From NCBI RefSeq assembly GCF_025854275.1, contig NZ_CP107567.1, positions 3,782,001-3,846,000 on the forward strand: a stretch of 64,000 nt of DNA, given 5' to 3'. This DNA comes from Streptomyces peucetius. Lineage in GTDB: Bacteria > Actinomycetota > Actinomycetes > Streptomycetales > Streptomycetaceae. Of this stretch, positions 55,247 through 62,600 are shown piece after piece (position 1 is the first letter of the stretch; the number at the start of each line of letters is the position of its first letter). The position numbers and the translations under genes are program-made. Below the pieces are notes generated by a model that saw only the letters and a list, made by a program, of their open reading frames with translations, made no database searches and was not told the origin of the DNA.

Positions 55247-56327
55247 GTGCCTCACCGGGCACTAACGTCGAAGGGCCCCGCTGCTTGCAGCGGGGCCCTT
55301 CGACGTTGTCCTCAGCCCTGGTTGTCCTGGTTTTTGTCCACAGCGGGTGTTTCCGGGTCCCCCAGATCGCATCGGCGATCTTCCGGGCGATGTCCTTGAG
55401 CATGGCGTCCGGCACGTGGAGGTACCGCGCCAGCATGCTTGCGGAAGTGCCCGGCTCCCGCCCCATGATCTGATCAATGACCCGGGCCGGGACACCGAGC
55501 AGCATGAGCACAGTGGCGGCCGCGTGTCGGGCGTCGTGCAGCCGACCGTCCCGAGCCCTCGCGTCTTCCAGCAGACGCTTCCAGTCGTGGTAGTCCGTGT
55601 TCGGGCTCAAGGGGCCACCCAGCGGCTTGGTGAACACGTAGTCCGACGCGGTCCAAAGGTCGCCGGCCGCCTTGTGCTCGCGCTCCTGCGTCTCGGCGTG
55701 TGCACGGAGCATGGCGACCAGCGGACCCGGCAGGGGCACGGCACGTCGGCCCGCCCGGGACTTGGTGTTCTTGGTCTCACGCCGGACCTGCACCTTGTGC
55801 GGGCAGTATCCCGCCTTCCGGCCGCACGGTGAGGCTTCCGGACACCCGTGCTCGTACCTGGGGCGCAGACGGTTCCGCCGCAGCTTCGGGTACTCGTTGC
55901 CCAGGTCGACGTCAGACCAGCGCAGTCCCAACGTCTCACCCTGCCGCAGACCGAGCGCCAGCGCCAGCATCCAACGGGCGCTGTTCCGGCGCTTGTTGGC
56001 TTCGAGCAGTAGGCACTGAACCTCTTCAACGGAGTAGGGCTCAACCTCTGATTCGTCCTCTTCCATCCATGGTGGCTTCGCCAACGCGGCAGCGTTCTTC
56101 GCCGCGTGGCCGCGCCGTACCTCCCCCAGTGCGGTTCCGGCGGTCCGGTGAGCCTGGTGAGCCGTTCCGGCCTTACGCTGCCCGTTCGCCTGCATACGGC
56201 GGTACAGGCTTGCCAGGTGCTCGGGCTGCAAACGGTCAAGGCAGTGCTTGCCGACCCCGGGCACGAGGTGCACGCGAACGGCGGCCTCGTACCGCTTGGC
56301 GGCTGGGGTCCTCGGCGTGTCACGGTC
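55170..56327 (-). pseudogene. Tyrosine site-specific recombinase (integrase), N-terminally truncated
   Basis: An open frame from 56327 encodes AAKRYEAAVRVHLVPGVGKH, the core-binding domain, and then the catalytic domain. The active-site residues are Arg in LALGLRQGETLGLRWSDVDL, HDARH in DGRLHDARHAAATVLMLLG, and Tyr in SASMLARYLHVPDAML. A stop codon lies just upstream of DTPRTPAAK, and the usual N-terminal arm-binding domain (about 60-100 residues) is absent. The earliest usable start is GTG at 56273, inside the core-binding domain. The C-terminus reads through the hairpin at 55264-55307 and antisense into tRNA-Ser. It is read as the relic of the integrase that placed an element at this tRNA. 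Confidence 0.75.
55264..55307 (+). terminator. Long perfect hairpin after tRNA-Ser
   Basis: AACGTCGAAGGGCCCCGCTG plus C pairs perfectly over 21 bases with its reverse complement around TT. It probably terminates tRNA-Ser transcription, and also lies inside the 3' end of the integrase frame. Confidence 0.75.
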
Positions 56328-56409
56328 TCATTTATTTCCGGTGTTTGCGACATTCTGCACGGCGTGACGCAGCGCTCTCCTGGCGTGGACACAGCGATCA
56401 GCGGTGAAT

Positions 56410-58599
56410 CTACCCTTCGCCGCCAGCCAGTGCCCGGGACAGCCGACCCGTCGACCCGCCCGGCAGGACCAGTCCCGACTGCCAGGCCGCGAAGGACAGC
56501 TGGTCCACCGAAAGCTCGATGATGCGAGTCATGGCGCGTGCACCGTGGCCGACGCCGGACTCGACACGCAGGAGGGTCAGTCCCCTTCCGTCCTCGGCCG
56601 GCGAGGGACCGACGGCATGCTGAAGTCCCGCGCACATTTTGCGCGCATGCAGAGGGTCCACCACGGCGTCCCCCTCGGAAACCGTCAGGAGGACCGCCGG
56701 GTAGTCAGTTCCGTCGCTGACGTGGTGGTAGGGGGAGTAGCCGAGGAGCCAGGCCAGTTCCTCGCGCACTGTCGCGGAGCCGTATTCCGCGGTCCAGGAC
56801 GCGCCGAGACCGGAGTATTCGTAGCGCATCATGTCCAGGACCGGTGCCGCGCACACGACCGCTCGGTAGAGGTCAGGGCGCTGGGTCAGCGCGGCGCCGA
56901 CCAGCAGACCGCCATTCGACTCACCGCTGATCACAAGCTGGGACGGGGTGGTCCAGCCCTGTTGGCAGAGGGCCTCAGCGACTGCGTGGAAGTCGTCGAC
57001 GGACTTCTGCTTGCAGGCCCGGGTACCCGAATGGTGCCAGTCGGCCCCTTCCTCCCCGCCGCCTCGTACGTGAGCGACCGCATAGACACCGCCGGCCTCG
57101 ACCCAGGCGACGACCTCAGGGTTGTACACGGGGGTGTAGGACAGGCCGAACCCGCCGTAGCCGTAGAGGATGGCCGGGCGCGGTCGTCGAGTTCTGCCGT
57201 GTGTCTCCTCGCCGTGCGGTGCGAGGACAGTGATCCGTACGGGTGTGCCGTCCGCTGACGCGCACGTGATCTGTCGCATCGTGCCGACGGCCCGGTGGGC
57301 CGGTTCGGGCCCGTGTCCCGGCGGGGTCGCCCATACAGTCGTCGTGCGGTCTGTGGCGTCCCAGCGGAAGACGGTCACGGGAGTGAACGGGTCGGTGTAC
57401 GTGAACCACACCTCGTGGCCTGTGCCTCGGATCTCCCCCACCGTTCCCAGCCCTGGCGTCGGGATGGTCTCCAGCTGTGTCCCGGTCTCCAGGTCGTGCA
57501 CGGTGATCTCGCTGACAGCGTGGCGGCTCCGGACGACCAGGAGCAGCGCTCGGTCCAGGCCCGGGCCGTCCAGGAGAGTGAAGTGGTCCAGTCGGGCCTG
57601 CGGGTCCTCGGGGAGGAGTTCCTTCCACGTTTCGGGCGGCGGCGCGCCCAAGGCATCGAGTTCTTCGAGGTCGACGGCCGCAAGTCGTCCGCGGGGCGCG
57701 TCATGGTCGGTGTGCAGGTACAGGGTTCCGTGCCGGCCGACGACCGCGTTCGTGTGAGCGTCGATGCCTGTCTGCACCGGTACGAACGCCGGCGCCTCGT
57801 GACCGTGCTTCGTGATGTCCGCGATCCATATGTCATTGCGGCGTACCGCACCGACGGCGCGCGTCACGGTGAGCCAGCGGCCGTCCGCGCTGACACCGGC
57901 CGTGTACGAAGCCGTCTTGGGACCGTCGTGCCCGAAGACGAGCCGGTCATCCGTGTCGGGGGCCGTGCCCACGCGATGCAGGTGGACACGCCGGTGGTAG
58001 CGCTCCTCACCAGGTGGCACCGCGTGGGCGGGCAGGCGTCGTACGTAGTAGAAGCAGTCGCCGCCGGGCAGCCAGGCGATCGGGGACTGCCGACAACGGG
58101 AGATGGGGCCGTCGAGCAGGGCGCCTGAGCCGACGTCCAGGACGTACAGCAGGCTGCCGTCGTCTCCCCCGGTCGAAACCTGGTAGACGAGCCGACGGCC
58201 TTCCCGGTCGGGGTGCCAGGTGTCCAACGTGGTGCGTCCGGTCGGGTCGAGGGCCATGGGGTCGAGGAGGACTCGTTCGGTGCCGTCCGGGTCCACGACG
58301 TGCAGGACGGCGTGCTCCTGTCCCGGGCAGCGCCGCATGAAGAACCGTCGCGCCCCCCGCCACACCGGAGGACCGGTCACGCCGAGGGACAGCAGTCCTT
58401 CCATCCGGCCGCGCAGCCAGTCGCGCCCCGGCAGGTCGTCGAGGGCGGCGTGGCGCAGCGCGTCCTGCGCGGCCAGCCACGCCAGGGTCTCTGCGCTGTC
58501 GCCCTGTTCCAGCCACCGGTACGGGTCGGCGATTCGGTGCTCGAAGAGGTGGTCCACCACATCCTGGCGGCGCGCCGCCGGATGTCGTAGGCGGATCAT
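56410..58599 (-). CDS. S9 prolyl oligopeptidase of the lanthipeptide cluster
   Basis: The product is 729 residues. The N-terminal propeller is preceded by FEHRIADPYRWLEQGDSAET. The alpha/beta hydrolase domain has AILYGYGGFGLSYTPVYNPE, GVYAVAHVRGGGEEGADWHH, nucleophile Ser in LVISGESNGGLLVGAALTQR (about 558), Asp in SEGDAVVDPLHARKMC (about 646) and His in ESGVGHGARAMTRIIE (about 684), so the triad is intact. Family S9A enzymes cut short peptides after Pro; related ones remove leaders in class III lanthipeptides. No signal peptide is seen. The ATGA overlap with the pseudokinase gene makes it the last cistron of the operon, and leader or follow-up cleavage is inferred. Confidence 0.88.
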   Translation of the reverse strand: MIRLRHPAARRQDVVDHLFEHRIADPYRWLEQGDSAETLAWLAAQDALRHAALDDLPGRDWLRGRMEGLLSLGVTGPPVWRGARRFFMRRCPGQEHAVLHVVDPDGTERVLLDPMALDPTGRTTLDTWHPDREGRRLVYQVSTGGDDGSLLYVLDVGSGALLDGPISRCRQSPIAWLPGGDCFYYVRRLPAHAVPPGEERYHRRVHLHRVGTAPDTDDRLVFGHDGPKTASYTAGVSADGRWLTVTRAVGAVRRNDIWIADITKHGHEAPAFVPVQTGIDAHTNAVVGRHGTLYLHTDHDAPRGRLAAVDLEELDALGAPPPETWKELLPEDPQARLDHFTLLDGPGLDRALLLVVRSRHAVSEITVHDLETGTQLETIPTPGLGTVGEIRGTGHEVWFTYTDPFTPVTVFRWDATDRTTTVWATPPGHGPEPAHRAVGTMRQITCASADGTPVRITVLAPHGEETHGRTRRPRPAILYGYGGFGLSYTPVYNPEVVAWVEAGGVYAVAHVRGGGEEGADWHHSGTRACKQKSVDDFHAVAEALCQQGWTTPSQLVISGESNGGLLVGAALTQRPDLYRAVVCAAPVLDMMRYEYSGLGASWTAEYGSATVREELAWLLGYSPYHHVSDGTDYPAVLLTVSEGDAVVDPLHARKMCAGLQHAVGPSPAEDGRGLTLLRVESGVGHGARAMTRIIELSVDQLSFAAWQSGLVLPGGSTGRLSRALAGGEG

Positions 58600-59570
58600 T
58601 GAACGCCTTCCTGTTCGTCCATGAGGTCCGCGGCTTCCATGGTGTCCGCGACCAGGGCCGCATACCGGCGGACCTCCGTTTCGTCCCAGGTGACGAAGAC
58701 GGAGAAGTCATGGAGGTGCAAGAGCGAGCGCAGCACGGTGGAGCGGTGGACCAAGGGATCGCAGGGCCGCCCGTAGCCGCTGAGGAAGGACTGCTCCAGC
58801 CGCTCCCAGTCGGTCTCGGGGCGATGCAGCCGGGCCGAGAAGAAGCGGAGTTCCCGAAGCTCGGCGAGGACCCAGCCGACGTCCCACTGCCAGGGGGCGA
58901 CACCGACGTCCTCACCGGTGATCAGCCCATGGGGGGTGTCGCGGACTTCGGCGGGCACCAGCAGTCCGAGACCGGGAGCACCGTGGACCAGCGTGCGCGG
59001 CACGGCCTGCGGCAGCTCGCTCAACCACCCTTCGACACGGCGCGAGCGGGAGGTGCCGAGCAACTCCCGCAGACAGCGGTGCAGTTGTGCGGCACGGCCG
59101 GCTGCCGGCGAGTCGGCCCAGGAGCGCAGTCTGCGCCATGCGCCCGGCAGCGCGTACGCGTCGGCCTCGCCCGCCGTCGGCAGCGGTGCCGCATGGAGCG
59201 CTCGGAGCAGGCAGCCGAAGCCGTACAGCACGTCCTGCGTGCTCAACGTGTCGTTCGGCGCGCTCGAGGGATCGCCGGGCAGCAGCAGCTCGGCCAGGGA
59301 TCTGCGTCCGGGCAGCGGATAGCGCAGTCCCCCTTCGCTGCCGTACGCGCGCGGCAGGACACACTGGACGCCGGGGCCGCGATCGGTGGCCGGGTCGTGT
59401 TCCAGAGCCGTCAAGGCGGCCAGGAGCGCGCGAGGCGGTTGCCGCAGCGATCCGGATCGAGCCGCCCCGGGAGTACGAATCCAGGTGAAGCGGCCGCCTT
59501 GCGCACCGGCCAGCACCTTGGTGCGTACGAGCCCGCTGCCGTACTCGGCCACGACGGTTCCGGCGGTCAT
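58596..59570 (-). CDS. APH-fold pseudokinase-like protein (class V lanthipeptide / TvaE-LxmX-type)
   Basis: The product is 324 residues with the layout of an aminoglycoside-phosphotransferase fold. The C-lobe has PRTLVHGAPGLGLLVPAEVR (about 191-210) and LITGEDVGVAPWQWDVGWVL (about 216-235), matching HGDxxxxN and the DxG/PxxWD segments of APH enzymes. The catalytic Asp of HGD is Ala197-198 context (HGAPG), and DFG-like Asp is in GEDVG. Loss of the catalytic Asp suggests a non-catalytic or altered role, perhaps complex assembly with the kinase/lyase pair. Thioamitide and class V clusters carry a second APH-like gene in similar positions. It has ATGA overlaps at both ends; the start is ATG at 59570. 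Confidence 0.7.
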   Translation of the reverse strand: MTAGTVVAEYGSGLVRTKVLAGAQGGRFTWIRTPGAARSGSLRQPPRALLAALTALEHDPATDRGPGVQCVLPRAYGSEGGLRYPLPGRRSLAELLLPGDPSSAPNDTLSTQDVLYGFGCLLRALHAAPLPTAGEADAYALPGAWRRLRSWADSPAAGRAAQLHRCLRELLGTSRSRRVEGWLSELPQAVPRTLVHGAPGLGLLVPAEVRDTPHGLITGEDVGVAPWQWDVGWVLAELRELRFFSARLHRPETDWERLEQSFLSGYGRPCDPLVHRSTVLRSLLHLHDFSVFVTWDETEVRRYAALVADTMEAADLMDEQEGVQ

Positions 59571-60187
59571 CCTTCCTCGCCTTCGCCCCGCGCGGCCACA
59601 AGCTCCCTGTGGCGCTTCTCGATGAGGTTGAGGAGGGTCGGCAGCGGGGCGGCGGTGGACCGCTCGACGCGTCCCGTGGTCACGCTGCGCCCCAGCTCGG
59701 GCTCTGCCACGGCCACTTGGGGGCGTGCGCGCAGTGCGGCCAGGTGGGAGCGGAAGGCGTGGCTCTGGTATCCGCCCGGCGGGAGGGCCGGGGACAGGCC
59801 GATCGGCGCGGTGGTGCACTGGAGCGCCAGCATCACGGGGGTGTCGCCGAGCCCGAGGGCCAGCCGGCTGACGAAGTGGAAGGTGGCAGGGAAGACGGCC
59901 ACCGCCTCGGGCCAGTCGGCGAGTTCCACATGCGGGGCAGTCACCTGCGGTTCCGTGGGCCATGCGTCGTGGAACAGGGGCTTGCCCCCGATCGCGGTGA
60001 GCGCAGCGGGCGCGACGAAAGTGGTGGCCTGACGGGTGAGCGCCACTCTCGTCTCGATGTGGGGGTAGCTCTCGCACAGCCAGCCGAGCCAGCCCGGGAG
60101 CGAGGAGACCCCGAGCGCTCCCGTTCCCACCAGGAGCAGGCGGCGGAAGGTGAGGTCGGACAGTGCCGAGTGGTCGCCGTGGGTCAT
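59567..60187 (-). CDS. HFCD-family flavoprotein cysteine decarboxylase (LanD-like)
   Basis: The product is 206 residues. The flavin-binding N-terminus is RRLLLVGTGALGVSSLPGWL. The catalytic His is probably His86 in TAPHVELADWPEAVAVFPAT. The segment PATFHFVSRLALGLGDTP corresponds to the PASANT motif region, with His where Asn is usual. HFCD enzymes oxidatively decarboxylate the C-terminal Cys of precursor peptides to an enethiol, which then forms aminovinyl-cysteine. The precursor here ends in Cys, as required. It is cytoplasmic, coupled by ATGA overlaps to the reductase and the pseudokinase. Confidence 0.85.
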   Translation of the reverse strand: MTHGDHSALSDLTFRRLLLVGTGALGVSSLPGWLGWLCESYPHIETRVALTRQATTFVAPAALTAIGGKPLFHDAWPTEPQVTAPHVELADWPEAVAVFPATFHFVSRLALGLGDTPVMLALQCTTAPIGLSPALPPGGYQSHAFRSHLAALRARPQVAVAEPELGRSVTTGRVERSTAAPLPTLLNLIEKRHRELVAARGEGEEG

Positions 60188-61149
60188 CGCACGCTCCTCC
60201 GTGCTGCGGTGATGGTGCCGAGCGCGTCCAGCGAGGCGCGTGTCCCGTCGACGGTTTGGATGCCGATCGCGCTGAGCACCACCTCGTCGGCCCCGGCCTC
60301 CCGGTACGCCACGACTGCGCGGAGGATGTCGTCGGCGCCGCCCACCGCCGCCGTACCGCTGTCGAGGAGCCGGGCCGAGGTCTTCGGCAGATCCTGCGGG
60401 TCGACCTCGATTCCGGCGCGGCGGAGCATGTCGGCGTAGTGCGGGGCCTGGAGGTGGGCCTTCGAGGCGGCGAGCACGATCCGCTCGTGGTCGCGGCCCG
60501 GGGCATCGAGCGAGACGTGGACGACGGCGGCCACGCGCGGGCGGGGACGATCCGCGCGATCCGCTCCCCTGGCCAGCGCGGGGACGATCACCTCCGCTAG
60601 GTAGCTCGGGGGCGCGAGCCAGGTGATGGCGACGTCCGCGAGCTCTCCGGCCAGCTCGGCCATCCGGGGCCTGAGCACCCCCAGGCCCAGTTCGACGCGC
60701 GGGGTGTCCATGGCCACGAGGGCTCCACCCATCGCGTGGTACTCGCCGACGAGGTCGACGACCTCTCCTGCCAGGAGATCACGGACGATGGTGGCGTACT
60801 CGCGCACCGCGGTGAGCGGACTCTCGTAGCCCTGCCCGCGCAGTGACCGGACGAACGGCTCCGGCCCGGTGCCGAGCCCTGTGACGAACGGCTGTCCGGT
60901 CAAGGCCGCGAGGGAGCGCGCCTGGAGAGCAGTCTGGAAGGGGTGGCGCAGTGGCATGAGGGTCACGCTGGTGCCCATGGGTATCCGGGCACCGGCACCG
61001 GCTGCGTGGGCGAGCGCGGAATGCGGCTCGATCAGGAGCGACTGACCGGTCCACAGCCGCTCGACGTCTCCTTTCCGAACGATGTCCGCGAACGGCAGCA
61101 GTTGTTCACCGGATACCGGCATGAAAGGAAGGAGAATCGACGTGCTCAT
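60184..61149 (-). CDS. F420-type luciferase-fold reductase (LxmJ-like)
   Basis: The product is 321 residues and starts MSTSILLPFMPVSGEQLLPF. It is a luciferase-like alpha/beta barrel with IPMGTSVTLMPLRHPFQTAL, SLAALTGQPFVTGLGTGPEP and VREYATIVRDLLAGEVVDLV, patterns of F420-dependent enzymes. In lexapeptide biosynthesis an F420H2-dependent member reduces dehydroalanine to D-Ala; the same role is inferred here. The ATG at 61149 is preferred because the upstream frame reads through the hairpin. It starts 103 bases after the precursor stop and overlaps the decarboxylase by ATGA. Confidence 0.85.
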   Translation of the reverse strand: MSTSILLPFMPVSGEQLLPFADIVRKGDVERLWTGQSLLIEPHSALAHAAGAGARIPMGTSVTLMPLRHPFQTALQARSLAALTGQPFVTGLGTGPEPFVRSLRGQGYESPLTAVREYATIVRDLLAGEVVDLVGEYHAMGGALVAMDTPRVELGLGVLRPRMAELAGELADVAITWLAPPSYLAEVIVPALARGADRADRPRPRVAAVVHVSLDAPGRDHERIVLAASKAHLQAPHYADMLRRAGIEVDPQDLPKTSARLLDSGTAAVGGADDILRAVVAYREAGADEVVLSAIGIQTVDGTRASLDALGTITAARRSVR

Positions 61150-61193
61150 TTCTCGGTGCCGCCCCCTGGTTCCTGGTTTTCCGGGCTGGACAG

Positions 61194-61228
61194 CCGTGCG
61201 GCCGGCGGCACAGCCGCCGACCGCACGG
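61194..61228 (-). terminator. Attenuator-like hairpin between precursor gene and reductase gene
   Basis: CCGTGCGGCCGGCGGC (61194-61209) and GCCGCCGACCGCACGG (61213-61228) form a 16-pair stem with a 3-base loop. In the minus-strand transcript the one odd position is a G-U pair, whereas on the other strand it would be C-A. This supports a function in the minus-strand RNA, probably partial termination so that precursor mRNA exceeds enzyme mRNA. Confidence 0.65.
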
Positions 61229-61252
61229 AAACAGCACTGCTGCGGGCGTGTG

Positions 61253-61396
61253 TCAGCAGCCCCACTTGATGCTGGCAACGACGCTCAGCGAAACGATGGT
61301 CTGCGGCGAGGGGGCCTCGTCCGGGGTGACCTCGTCCGCCATCTCGTTGACGTCCGCGTAGGTGTCGAAACCGGCGGCCAGCTCAATGTCGTTCAT
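61253..61396 (-). CDS. RiPP precursor peptide (class V lanthipeptide-like)
   Basis: The 47-residue peptide has an acidic leader starting MNDIELAAGFDTYADVNEMA and a probable core PSPQTIVSLSVVASIKWGC. The C-terminal SIKWGC places a Ser five residues before the terminal Cys. This is the same spacing as SIALHC in thioviridamide and the TASWGC-type end of cacaoidin, which form aminovinyl-(methyl)cysteine rings. The core has one Thr, four Ser and only one Cys, so only one ring can form. Remaining Ser/Thr could become Dha/Dhb or D-Ala. GGAGAAGGAT precedes the ATG at 61396; longer in-frame starts lack such a site. The leader boundary (after DEA) is a guess. Confidence 0.85.
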   Translation of the reverse strand: MNDIELAAGFDTYADVNEMADEVTPDEAPSPQTIVSLSVVASIKWGC

Positions 61397-61484
61397 ATCC
61401 TTCTCCCTTAATCGTTGAAGGTACGTAACCAAGCCACAAGGGAAAGGATCCGAATTCACCGGCGTCTTCCCTGCGACCTCCAGA

Positions 61485-61514
61485 AAGCTAGTTCGACTCG
61501 AAAGGGCTGGGCAA
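61485..61514 (-). promoter_or_regulatory. Candidate promoter of the precursor gene with internal palindrome
   Basis: On the minus strand TTGCCC (61509-61514) and TAGCTT (61485-61490) are 18 bases apart, about 90 bases before the precursor ATG. The 11-base palindrome TTCGA-G-TCGAA (61492-61502) lies in the spacer and could be an operator. The 178-base gap after the lyase gene is the only long gap in the operon, as expected for a separate promoter. Confidence 0.4.
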
Positions 61515-61574
61515 GATCCTCTCGTTGAAAGGTTGTTCGGCGGGCCACCGGACATCAAACCCCCGCAGCGCACA

Positions 61575-62600
61575 TCAAAACTCGGCGGCAAAAAAGGGCG
61601 GAGAGGAAAGATTGCGCGCCGGATCCAGAGGGTCGATGCCGGCCTCCAGCAGAGCCTGGCCTACAACCGCCGACCGGTTCGGGTGCGGGCCGTCGGCTTC
61701 GGTGGCATGTTCGGTGACGTACCGGATCAGACCTACGGCAAGCACCCGCGACCTGTGCTCTCCGAAGCTGGTGTTGCGCATGCCCGGCCTCGAGTCGTCC
61801 GGCTCCCAGGCCACGGCGACGCCAGGAGCGAGAGGCCGGGTGAGGGGGGAGGTGTCGGCGCCCAGGGCGGCCCCCTCCAACGCTTCCACCAGGCCCGGCA
61901 GTACGTGTTGGTCCCCGCTCTCCAGGTAGACCACGACGCCGTCGCGCCGGGGCAGGGCGTGGGCGGACGAGGCAGCCTTGGCGCGATAGGGAACACCGAG
62001 ATCCTCCAGGCACCGCAGCGCCCTGCCCCAGGCGTCGAGAGCGGCGCCGGGTGTTTCGACATGCAGGTACACCCGGAGGATCGCATCCTGACGGGTCAAC
62101 GGCAGTGAGCCGTCAACCAGGAAAAATCCCGGGGAGAGCGACGGGCGGGCCGCAGCGACGAGTACGTCCGCCTCTTCTTCGTGCGCTCCTCGCCCCTCTG
62201 CGTGAGTGGCGCCGGCGACGCGTGCCCGAGGGACGGTGACCCGCTCACGGGGAACACGGACACGTATCCCCGAGAGGCCGACGACCAGCCCCCCATCTCC
62301 TCGGTCGTTCAGGACGGACCCTCGATGGCGGGTGCGCTCATGGGGGACGCCCCGGGCAAGCCCTGCTTCCAGATCGCGGGCGCCGGACAGGTTGTGTGCC
62401 GTTGCCGGCTCCGTCGCCGGCCGACCGACGTGGGCCACTGCGTACAGGGCGGTGGCGAGCTGACCCGTGAGAGCTCGCGGGGAGTCGGCGGTCACCGTCC
62501 TTCCCCGCACGGTCGCGGACAGGCAGTCGGGCCGAACGTGTACTTCGGACAGCACCGCTTCGAGCCGAGTGGACAGGACGTCCGGGGTTGTCTCCTTCAT
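61575..62600 (-). CDS. HopA1-type lyase of class V lanthipeptide/thioamitide pathways (LxmY/TvaD-like)
   Basis: The product is 341 residues. The C-terminal half matches the HopA1 effector family used in RiPP clusters: DAILRVYLHVETPGAALDAW, RCLEDLGVPYRAKAASSAHA, DGVVVYLESGDQHVLPGLVE and RPGMRNTSFGEHRSRVLAVG. In class V lanthipeptide systems this protein eliminates phosphate from phospho-Ser/Thr to give Dha/Dhb. The N-terminal 120 residues are less conserved. The ATG at 62600 overlaps the kinase stop by ATGA, so kinase and lyase should be made together. Cytoplasmic. Confidence 0.85.
   Translation of the reverse strand: MKETTPDVLSTRLEAVLSEVHVRPDCLSATVRGRTVTADSPRALTGQLATALYAVAHVGRPATEPATAHNLSGARDLEAGLARGVPHERTRHRGSVLNDRGDGGLVVGLSGIRVRVPRERVTVPRARVAGATHAEGRGAHEEEADVLVAAARPSLSPGFFLVDGSLPLTRQDAILRVYLHVETPGAALDAWGRALRCLEDLGVPYRAKAASSAHALPRRDGVVVYLESGDQHVLPGLVEALEGAALGADTSPLTRPLAPGVAVAWEPDDSRPGMRNTSFGEHRSRVLAVGLIRYVTEHATEADGPHPNRSAVVGQALLEAGIDPLDPARNLSSPPFFAAEF

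Noticed and set aside
61397..61591. Longer precursor starting at 61591 (112 codons)
   Set aside because: The extra N-terminus has no coding character and no ribosome binding site and would overlap the lyase stop. The ATG at 61396 has a strong GGAGAAGGAT site.
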